NCBI GenBank assembly: GCA_900555085.1
Contig: USJU01000074.1
Coordinates: forward strand, 1-5,941
Length of the DNA: 5,941 bases
Source of the DNA: an uncultured Clostridium sp.
GTDB lineage: Bacteria > Bacillota > Clostridia > TANB77 > CAG-508
Direction of reading: 5' to 3'
Shown here: positions 1 through 4,730 of the stretch, one piece after another
How the letters are laid out: each line of letters starts with the position of its first letter
How positions within the stretch are numbered: the stretch's first letter is position 1
Translations under genes and position numbers: made by a program
Notes under the pieces: generated by a model
What the model saw: only the letters and a program-made list of their open reading frames with translations
Databases searched by the model: none
Told to the model about the DNA's origin: nothing

Positions 1-34
1 GAAACATGATAACAGTATTACTGCACAGCAAAAA

Positions 35-56
35 TTTTTGAAAAAATTTTCAAAAA
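35..56. repeat. AT-rich inverted repeat upstream of the mraZ promoter
   Basis: The arms TTTTTGAAAA (35-44) and TTTTCAAAAA (47-56) are perfect reverse complements separated by two A residues. The repeat ends five bases before the proposed -35 hexamer of mraZ. It contains phased A and T tracts and could be a binding site for a dimeric regulator, a curved upstream element, or simply a by-product of base composition. No T-tract follows at a useful distance, so it does not look like a terminator. Confidence 0.5.
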
Positions 57-60
57 GGTA

Positions 61-89
61 TTGCATTTTATAAAGTTATATATTAAAAT
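61..89 (+). promoter_or_regulatory. Putative sigma-A promoter of the mraZ operon
   Basis: TTGCAT (61-66) and TAAAAT (84-89) are separated by 17 bp. The -10 is one base from consensus, while the -35 keeps only the TTG half. Transcription would start around 95-97, at the first MraZ box, so bound MraZ would cover the start site. This matches the layout known for mraZ promoters. The assignment rests on sequence and position only. Confidence 0.6.
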
Positions 90-96
90 TTAATTG

Positions 97-122
97 AAGT
101 GGAAAGAAGTGGCACAAAGTGG
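97..122 (+). promoter_or_regulatory. MraZ operator: three AAGTGG direct repeats with 10-bp period
   Basis: AAGTGG occurs at 97-102, 107-112 and 117-122. The starts are exactly 10 bp apart, so all three lie on the same face of the helix. MraZ proteins are known to bind a series of short GTG/TGG-containing direct repeats with this spacing upstream of their own gene, as a ring-shaped oligomer. Position (after the -10, before the ribosome site) and adjacency to mraZ both support autoregulation. A weakly matching fourth register (AAAATG, 127-132) follows. Confidence 0.88.
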
Positions 123-149
123 AATAAAAATGAATTGAGGTGAAACGAA

Positions 150-581
150 GTGCTTATTGGTGAATTTGAACATTCATTAGATGAAAAAGGCAGATTAATA
201 ATGCCATCTAAACTTAGAGAAGACATGGGTGATAAGTTTGTTATTACCAAAGGTCTTGATGGATGTTTGTTTGGATTCTCTCAAACTGAATGGGCTAACT
301 TCGAAGCTAAATTAAAAACTCTTCCACTTACACAAAAGAATGCCAGAAATTTTGTTAGATTTTTCTTATCTGGAGCTATGGAATGTGAAGTTAATAAACA
401 AGGTCGTTTTTTAATAGCTGGAAATTTAAGAGAAGCTGCAAATTTAGAAAAAGAAGTTGTAATTATTGGTGTTGGTACCAGAATTGAACTTTGGAATAAA
501 GAAAAATGGCAAAAATACAACGAAGAAGAAAATGCTTCTGCAGATGAAATTGCAGAAAACATGGATATGCTTGGTATATAA
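150..581 (+). CDS. mraZ: Transcriptional regulator MraZ
   Basis: MraZ is a DNA-binding protein that controls the dcw operon, usually including its own gene, and is associated with the nucleoid. The 143 residues match the usual family length and contain two tandem AbrB/SpoVT-like halves. The first carries D11-E-K-G-R15 (LDEKGRLIMPSKLRE, about 10-24). The second carries V81-N-K-Q-G-R86 followed by FLIAGNLRE; the usual acidic residue before the GR motif is Asn82 here. The start is GTG at 150. GAGGTG at 137-142 lies 7 nt upstream, and the only nearby upstream ATG (130) runs into TGA after two codons. The gene lies directly behind three AAGTGG boxes, so it probably represses or tunes its own promoter. 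A 324-bp gap separates it from rsmH, which is unusually long for this pair. Identity is secure. Confidence 0.96.
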   Translation: MLIGEFEHSLDEKGRLIMPSKLREDMGDKFVITKGLDGCLFGFSQTEWANFEAKLKTLPLTQKNARNFVRFFLSGAMECEVNKQGRFLIAGNLREAANLEKEVVIIGVGTRIELWNKEKWQKYNEEENASADEIAENMDMLGI

Positions 582-692
582 CTTGCAAAAGTTTATATAA
601 ATTTTACCAAAGAAAATTATATAATACACTAAAGAAATAAAAATACGAAAGATAAATTAAATAAAGTTTTAGGGCTATACAAAAGAGAAAAA

Positions 693-712
693 GTGAATTA
701 TTAATAATTCAC
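693..712. repeat. 20-bp perfect palindrome
   Basis: GTGAATTATT (693-702) is followed directly by its exact reverse complement AATAATTCAC. As RNA it could form an 8-bp stem with a UUAA loop. CCCTA at 712-716 can also pair with TAGGG at 670-674, which would enclose part of the element, although base 712 is shared with the palindrome. No T-tract follows, so it is not a standard intrinsic terminator. It could be a protein-binding site or part of a structured intercistronic RNA. Confidence 0.6.
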
Positions 713-839
713 CCTACAGAAGATAAAAAATCTAAAAAAATGTCAAATAACAAAAGAATTATAATGTACAAAAGGCTAATATACATACAAATGATATTGC
801 TGAAAACGTACTAATGATAACACTTACAAAGGATAAATG

Positions 840-865
840 ACAGTTGGTATTATAATACCAACTGT
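840..865. repeat. 26-bp perfect palindrome upstream of rsmH
   Basis: ACAGTTGGTATTA (840-852) is followed without spacer by its exact reverse complement (853-865). In RNA it would form an 11-bp stem with a UAUA loop. Only TTT and then GAGC follow, so it would be a weak terminator at best. It ends 40 bases before the rsmH start and may act as an attenuator, an RNA processing or stability element, or an operator. A perfect match of this length with mixed base content is very unlikely by chance. Confidence 0.75.
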
Positions 866-880
866 TTGAGCTATCTATTT

Positions 881-900
881 AAAAGTGTTACTTTTGGGGG
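881..900 (+). promoter_or_regulatory. rsmH ribosome site (GGGGG) with adjacent small hairpin
   Basis: GGGGG at 896-900 lies 5 nt before ATG 906 and decides that start over the in-frame GTG at 885. The run is atypical, since the other ribosome sites here contain GGAG or GGTGA. Directly upstream, AAAAGT (881-886) and ACTTTT (890-895) can form a short stem with a GTT loop abutting the G run. TAACACTT at 818-825 can instead pair with 883-890. Confidence 0.5.
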
Positions 901-905
901 TTGAA

Positions 906-1835
906 ATGGAATTTAAGCATAAGCCTGTTTTACTTGAAGAATGCATAGAAGGTTTAAATATAAAACCAAATGGAATTTATGTAGATGGTACTTTAGGAGG
1001 AGCAGGGCATAGTAGCGAAATTGTAAAAAAACTTAATAAAAATGGAATGCTTATAGGTATAGATAGAGATGAAGAAGCCCTATCTGCTGCTAAAAAAAGA
1101 CTTTCAGAATATAGTAATGTTAAATATGTACATGGAAATCATGATGACATTGAAGAAATTTTAAAACAATTAGAAATTGAAAAAGTTGATGGTATTTTGC
1201 TAGATTTAGGTGTTTCATCATATCAGTTAGATGAAAGAAACCGTGGTTTTAGTTATCTTGGCGAAAATGAGCTAGATATGAGAATGGATAAAACTCAGAG
1301 TTTAACAGCTAAAGATGTGGTTAATACATATTCAGAAGAAGATTTAGCAAATATTATATATGAATATGGAGAAGAAAGATTTTCTAGAGTAATTGCAAGA
1401 AATATATGCAAAGAAAGAAAAGAAAAACAAATAGAAACAACGAAAGAATTAGTAGATATTATTGAAAAATCAATTCCATATTCAAAAAGAAAAGATGGAC
1501 ATCCTGCTAAAAGAACATTTCAGGCAATTAGAATTGAAGTAAATAATGAAATAAAACCACTTTATGATACAGTAAAATCATGTATAAATTCTCTTAATTC
1601 TGGTGGAAGACTATGTATAATTACTTTCCACTCTTTAGAAGATAGAGCAGTAAAAAAAGCATATGTAGATGCAGAGGGAAGATGCACTTGCCCAAGCGAT
1701 TTACCATATTGTGTATGTAATAAAGTAAGTTTTGGAAGAATTATAAATAAAAAGCCAATTATAGCAACAAATGAAGAACAAGAAGAAAATTCAAGAAGCA
1801 AAAGCGCAAAATTAAGAATTTTTGAAAGAAAATAA
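906..1835 (+). CDS. rsmH: 16S rRNA (cytosine-1402-N4) methyltransferase RsmH (MraW)
   Basis: RsmH uses S-adenosylmethionine to methylate N4 of C1402 in the 16S rRNA decoding centre and acts in the cytoplasm. From ATG 906 the product is 309 residues, normal for the family, and begins with the typical N-terminus MEFKHKPVLLEE. Visible motifs are the SAM-binding loop DGTLGGAGH (27-35), GIDRD (51-55), LLDLGVSSYQLD (98-109), MRMD (125-128), RTFQAIRIEVN (203-213) and TFHSLEDR (240-247). A CxC-n6-CxC cluster (C260, C262, C269, C271) near the C-terminus is a pattern I recall from Firmicutes homologues and could bind metal. An in-frame GTG at 885 would add seven residues, but it lies upstream of GGGGG (896-900) and inside a hairpin, so ATG 906 is preferred. 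ftsL follows after 23 bp, so co-transcription is likely. Identity is secure. Confidence 0.97.
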   Translation: MEFKHKPVLLEECIEGLNIKPNGIYVDGTLGGAGHSSEIVKKLNKNGMLIGIDRDEEALSAAKKRLSEYSNVKYVHGNHDDIEEILKQLEIEKVDGILLDLGVSSYQLDERNRGFSYLGENELDMRMDKTQSLTAKDVVNTYSEEDLANIIYEYGEERFSRVIARNICKERKEKQIETTKELVDIIEKSIPYSKRKDGHPAKRTFQAIRIEVNNEIKPLYDTVKSCINSLNSGGRLCIITFHSLEDRAVKKAYVDAEGRCTCPSDLPYCVCNKVSFGRIINKKPIIATNEEQEENSRSKSAKLRIFERK

Positions 1836-1858
1836 CAAATGAGGAGGTGAAATAACTT

Positions 1859-2380
1859 ATGGCTAGAAGTATGGGATATCAATATGAAACAAGTCCAAGA
1901 AAACTTGAACCAGAATATATTCCTGTTAGAAAAAAAGCTAAAAAGCAATCGAATAAACAACAGAAAAATAGCAAAAAATACATAAACGAAAAGTTAGAAC
2001 TTAAACGTAAAGAAAATAGAAAAAAAGCTAAGGCATTTCTTTATGTAGGTGCTGTATTTGCTGTGTTACTAGTTATAAGTTATAGAAACTCTCAAATAAC
2101 AGAACAATTTTCTGAAGTTAAAAATTTAAAAAGTGACTTAGCAAGTGTGCAAAAAGAAAATGAACAGTTAGAAGTTAATATAGAAAGTAGCATAAATTTA
2201 ACTAATATTGAAAAAGAAGCAACAGAACAACTTGGCATGCAAAAACTTACTAATGACCAAAAAATATATGTAAGCTTACCAAAGAAAGATTATGTTCAAC
2301 CTACAACAGAAGATGTAATAAAATCAAATAAAAATAATAATTGGTTTAAAACAACAGTGAGTGCATTATTAGGAAAATAA
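1859..2380 (+). CDS. ftsL: Cell division protein FtsL-like (septum formation initiator family)
   Basis: FtsL is a bitopic membrane protein that, with DivIC/FtsB and DivIB/FtsQ, activates septal wall synthesis by FtsW and its partner transpeptidase. This 173-residue protein has the expected plan. It has a cytoplasmic N-terminus of about 57 residues that is very basic (17 Lys/Arg in 24-58). One membrane segment lies at about 59-75. A coiled coil follows at about 78-113 (EVKNLKSDLASVQKENEQLE region), then the IEKEATEQLGM motif (117-127) and a conserved-looking end (IYVSLPKKD, 136-144). A hydrophilic tail to residue 173 is predicted to lie outside. It is longer than B. subtilis FtsL (about 117 residues). 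GGAGGTGA (1843-1850) lies 8 nt before ATG 1859. Position between rsmH and the PBP gene separates FtsL from DivIC, which is otherwise similar. Sequence alone identifies the fold more firmly than the exact family. Confidence 0.85.
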   Translation: MARSMGYQYETSPRKLEPEYIPVRKKAKKQSNKQQKNSKKYINEKLELKRKENRKKAKAFLYVGAVFAVLLVISYRNSQITEQFSEVKNLKSDLASVQKENEQLEVNIESSINLTNIEKEATEQLGMQKLTNDQKIYVSLPKKDYVQPTTEDVIKSNKNNNWFKTTVSALLGK

Positions 2381-2392
2381 AATCATAAAAAA

Positions 2393-2433
2393 CACCTTTA
2401 TCTTATATAATTTAAAGATAGAGGTGATTTTTT
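2393..2433 (+). promoter_or_regulatory. Terminator-like hairpin that contains the ribosome site of the PBP gene
   Basis: CACCTTTATCTT (2393-2404) pairs with AAGATAGAGGTG (2415-2426) over 12 bp with one G-U pair and a 10-nt loop. Six T residues (2428-2433) follow and end at the ATG (2434). An outer A-run (2387-2391) can pair with the T-run across one mismatch. The 3' arm includes GAGGTG, the Shine-Dalgarno sequence of the PBP gene. When folded, the element resembles an intrinsic terminator and also hides the ribosome site. It could reduce ftsI/spoVD expression relative to ftsL or respond to an unknown signal. Confidence 0.65.
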
Positions 2434-4437
2434 ATGCGTGCTGTTTCTATAAAAACTAAAAAGAGAATAAGATGGATTTTAATTGGAGCTATTTCACTAA
2501 TGCTAGCATTAATTGGACATATTGCATATATACAATTTGTTCAAGGAAGTGATTTGCAAAAAAAGGCATATGAACAACAAAGCCTAGAAAGAGCTGTAAA
2601 TCCTAAAAGAGGTACAATTTATGATGCAACAGGGAATGTTGTGCTTGCCGTAAGTAGTTCAGCAGAAACAGTTACAGTAAATCCTACCAATATTTCAAAA
2701 GAAAATAAGGAAAAAGTTGCAAGAGCTTTAAGTGATATTTTAGAAATTGATTATGAAAAAGTTTTAAAAAGGGTAAAGAGAAATAGTTCTATAGAAACAA
2801 TTGCGAAAAAACAAGAAAAAGAAAAAACAGATAAATTGCGAATATGGATGAACGACAATGATATAACTGAAGGAATAAATATAGATGAAGATACAAAGAG
2901 ATATTATCCATATAATAATTTAGCAGCACAATTTATTGGATTTTGTGGTGGGGATAATCAAGGATTAGATGGTATAGAAGCAAAATTTGATAATATTTTA
3001 AAAGGAAAAGCTGGTAAGATTGAGAGAATTTCAGATGCAACAGGAGGTAATCTTTCAGAAAGTAAAGAAGAATATGTTCCAGCAGAAGATGGAGATAGTA
3101 TAGTTTTATCCTTGGATATGACAATACAATCAATTGCTGAAAAATATTTGGAAAATGCTTGTATAGATAATGTATGTACAGATGGAGGAAACATAGTAAT
3201 AATGAATCCTAAAACAGGTGATGTACTTGCTATGGCAACATATCCAGATTATAATTTGAATGAACCATTTGAACCAACAATTCAAGAAGATATAGATAAC
3301 TGGGGAAATTTAGATGAGGCAGAAAAAAATAAAAGATTGCAAGCAGTATGGAGAAATAAAGCCATTTCAGATACATATGAACCAGGTTCAACATTTAAAT
3401 TAATAACAGCATCAACTGCATTAGAAGAAGGAATTGTAACAGATATAGATAGACAAGGAGAGTTTTGTTGCACAGGGTCAATAACAATTGCAGGAGCAAG
3501 AATTAAATGTTGGAGATATTATAGACCACATGGTTCAGAAAGTTTAAGACAAGGATTGATGAATTCTTGCAACCCTGTATTTATAGGCTTAGGACAAAAA
3601 ATTGGTGTAAGTAAATATTATGAATATCTTTCAAAATTTGGTTTATTAGAAAAAACAGGAATAGAACTACCTGGAGAAGCAAAAAGTATATTTTTAGCAG
3701 AAAACAAAATGGGGCCAGTAGAACTTGCAACAGTAAGTTTTGGTCAAAGATTTGAAATAACTCCAATACAATTAGTTACAGCGGTTTCATCAATAGCAAA
3801 TGGAGGATATAAAATACAGCCAAGAGTTGTAAAACAAGTAATAGATAGTAAAACAGGAGAAAAAACAGATTTAGAAATAAAAAAAGGAAACCCAATATTA
3901 TCTAAAGAAACATCTGAAAAAATGTTAAGTATGATGCAATCTGTTGTAGATGAAGGTACAGGAAAAAATGCACAAGTAGCAGGATACACAGTTGGTGGAA
4001 AAACAGGAACATCAGAAGATGGAGTTAACACAGGTAAATATGTAACATCATTTTTAGGGGTAGCACCAATAACAGATCCACAAGTTGTAATACTTGTAAC
4101 TTTGTACAACCCAACAGGAGAAGGAGGACACCAAGGAGGTGGAATTGCTGCACCAGTTGGAGGTCAGGTTTTAAGTGAAGTGTTACCATATTTAGAATTA
4201 CAAAAAGACAAAGAAGTAGAAACAGAAGAGGAAATATTTGATGTAACTGTTCCAGAATTAAGAGGAATAACAATAAAAGAAGCAAAAGAAAAGTTAAAAG
4301 AATACAAAATGGAATTGGAAGTAAATAATTTAGAAGAAAATCAAGAAATAGATGAAACACAAACAATAATAAAAGAACAACTGCCAAAACCAGGAATAGT
4401 AGTAAAAAATACAAATAAAATTTATGTGGAAATATAA
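2434..4437 (+). CDS. Class B penicillin-binding protein, SpoVD/FtsI type, with PASTA domain
   Basis: This is a membrane-anchored D,D-transpeptidase that cross-links peptidoglycan at the septum (FtsI/PBP2B) or in the spore cortex (SpoVD). Of its 667 residues, 14-33 form a membrane anchor after a basic N-terminus. RGTIYD (59-64) opens the dimerisation region and the transpeptidase domain spans about 245-590. The catalytic motifs are complete: S319-T-F-K322, S378-C-N380 and K523-T-G525. One PASTA domain (about 606-667, starting VPELRG) ends the protein. Cys345, Cys346 and Cys359 lie between the first two motifs, and Cys379 is within SxN. B. subtilis SpoVD has a StoA-reducible disulfide near its active site, so redox control is possible. 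A single PASTA domain favours SpoVD over PBP2B, but in Clostridia the dcw-encoded enzyme may serve division, so I give no symbol. Start ATG 2434 has GAGGTGAT at 2421-2428, inside a hairpin. It probably shares a transcript with ftsL. Confidence 0.95.
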   Translation: MRAVSIKTKKRIRWILIGAISLMLALIGHIAYIQFVQGSDLQKKAYEQQSLERAVNPKRGTIYDATGNVVLAVSSSAETVTVNPTNISKENKEKVARALSDILEIDYEKVLKRVKRNSSIETIAKKQEKEKTDKLRIWMNDNDITEGINIDEDTKRYYPYNNLAAQFIGFCGGDNQGLDGIEAKFDNILKGKAGKIERISDATGGNLSESKEEYVPAEDGDSIVLSLDMTIQSIAEKYLENACIDNVCTDGGNIVIMNPKTGDVLAMATYPDYNLNEPFEPTIQEDIDNWGNLDEAEKNKRLQAVWRNKAISDTYEPGSTFKLITASTALEEGIVTDIDRQGEFCCTGSITIAGARIKCWRYYRPHGSESLRQGLMNSCNPVFIGLGQKIGVSKYYEYLSKFGLLEKTGIELPGEAKSIFLAENKMGPVELATVSFGQRFEITPIQLVTAVSSIANGGYKIQPRVVKQVIDSKTGEKTDLEIKKGNPILSKETSEKMLSMMQSVVDEGTGKNAQVAGYTVGGKTGTSEDGVNTGKYVTSFLGVAPITDPQVVILVTLYNPTGEGGHQGGGIAAPVGGQVLSEVLPYLELQKDKEVETEEEIFDVTVPELRGITIKEAKEKLKEYKMELEVNNLEENQEIDETQTIIKEQLPKPGIVVKNTNKIYVEI

Positions 4438-4458
4438 AATAAAAAAATATTATTCCTA

Positions 4459-4486
4459 TTGACATTATTTATAGTTATTATATAAT
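4459..4486 (+). promoter_or_regulatory. Perfect-consensus sigma-A promoter for the small membrane-peptide gene
   Basis: TTGACA (4459-4464) and TATAAT (4481-4486) both match consensus exactly, separated by 16 bp. The promoter begins 22 bp after the PBP stop codon. Transcription would start near 4493, giving a leader of about 39 nt before ATG 4532. It is the strongest promoter match in the window and drives a transcript of about 210 nt that ends at the terminator at 4672-4705. Confidence 0.88.
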
Positions 4487-4531
4487 GAATATATAGTTTT
4501 TGTTCATGCAACATGGAAAGGAGAGAGCATC

Positions 4532-4666
4532 ATGAAAAAAGGACTTATATTTTTAACTTTCTGTTTTGCAACCATAGGTGCACTTGTTACACTTATGTTA
4601 TTACCATGCTTTTTCATGGTAGAGCAGTACAAAATACTGCACTTCAATGAAAATGGCGAATGGTAA
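4532..4666 (+). CDS. Small single-pass membrane protein of unknown function (44 aa)
   Basis: I do not recognise this protein. It is 44 residues: a lysine pair at 2-3, an uninterrupted hydrophobic stretch at about 5-30, and a short polar tail (EQYKILHFNENGEW). By the positive-inside rule the N-terminus should be cytoplasmic and the tail outside. Cys11 and Cys26 lie in or at the edge of the membrane segment. LLPC does not fit a lipobox well, so a lipoprotein is unlikely. Translation is well supported: AAAGGAG (4517-4523) lies 8 nt before ATG 4532. The gene has its own perfect promoter and its own terminator, so it should be expressed independently of the dcw genes and addB. Candidate roles are a small regulatory membrane peptide or a toxin-like peptide. 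I see no convincing antisense promoter, so the toxin idea has no positive support. The 3' half of the coding sequence also forms two neat hairpins. Confidence 0.8.
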   Translation: MKKGLIFLTFCFATIGALVTLMLLPCFFMVEQYKILHFNENGEW

Positions 4667-4671
4667 AAAAG

Positions 4672-4705
4672 AAAGGGAGCTAGTTGATTTTACTAGCTCT
4701 CTTTT
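4672..4705 (+). terminator. Intrinsic terminator after the 44-aa gene
   Basis: AAAGGGAGCTAGT (4672-4684) pairs with ACTAGCTCTCTTT (4692-4704), 13 bp with one G-T pair, around the 7-nt loop TGATTTT. A CTTTT tract ends the 3' side. The stem is the most GC-rich in the window and starts 5 nt after the small gene's stop codon. It should end the short transcript and limit readthrough from the dcw genes into addB, although the T-tract is short. Confidence 0.88.
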
Positions 4706-4713
4706 GATATACT
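4684..4713 (+). promoter_or_regulatory. Possible addB promoter overlapping the terminator
   Basis: TTGATT (4684-4689, at the terminator loop) and TATACT (4708-4713) are separated by 18 bp. Transcription would begin around 4720, leaving a very short leader with AGGTGA (4721-4726). It would explain how addB is expressed behind a terminator. Neither hexamer is perfect and the region is AT-rich, so it may be fortuitous; readthrough is the alternative. Confidence 0.3.
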
Positions 4714-4730
4714 TATAAGCAGGTGAGATT

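Larger units (their letters stand above)
582..905. other. Gene-free mraZ-rsmH interval with palindromes and a possible mraZ remnant
   Basis: No reading frame here has both a convincing start and a ribosome site. The longest candidate (ATG 740 to TAA 814, 24 codons) has no Shine-Dalgarno sequence. The interval holds a 20-bp and a 26-bp perfect palindrome, listed separately. It also shows faint collinear resemblance to the 3' end of mraZ: TGATATTGCTGAAAAC at 792-807 against TGAAATTGCAGAAAAC at 545-560. TATAAT-like hexamers occur at 620-625, 760-765 and 851-856, but none has a good -35 at 16-18 bp, so I do not call a promoter. No clear terminator follows mraZ, and rsmH is probably reached by readthrough through a structured leader. 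Confidence 0.6.

Noticed and set aside
2..73. Open frame (about 23 codons ending TAA at 71-73) that could be the tail of an upstream gene.
   Set aside because: It has no visible start or recognisable motif, and overlaps the inverted repeat and the -35 of mraZ. Too short to support.
740..814. 24-codon frame from ATG 740 in the mraZ-rsmH gap.
   Set aside because: No ribosome site, no hydrophobic or known motif, and it is in a different frame from the possible mraZ-like remnant.
885..905. Upstream GTG start for rsmH adding seven residues.
   Set aside because: The GTG precedes the GGGGG ribosome site and the family N-terminus begins at MEFKHKPVLLEE (ATG 906).
4025..4465. Long minus-strand open frame (146 codons, leucine/phenylalanine-rich) opposite the PBP gene.
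   Set aside because: Shadow of the A-rich coding strand of the PBP gene; no ribosome site or domain, and the plus strand carries the clear transpeptidase.
4477..4506. Minus-strand promoter-like pair (TGAACA and TATAAT, 18-bp spacing) that might give an antisense RNA.
   Set aside because: The -10 overlaps the symmetric AT-rich plus-strand promoter, the -35 is only 4/6, and it would transcribe away from the small gene, so it does not support a type I toxin-antitoxin pair.
4513..4650. Alternative 45-codon frame overlapping the small membrane gene in another frame.
   Set aside because: No ribosome site before ATG 4513, whereas ATG 4532 has AAAGGAG at correct distance and encodes a coherent membrane segment.
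4531..4666. Lipoprotein signal in the 44-aa peptide.
   Set aside because: The sequence before Cys26 is LLPC, which lacks the small residue expected at -1 of a lipobox, and only 18 residues would remain.
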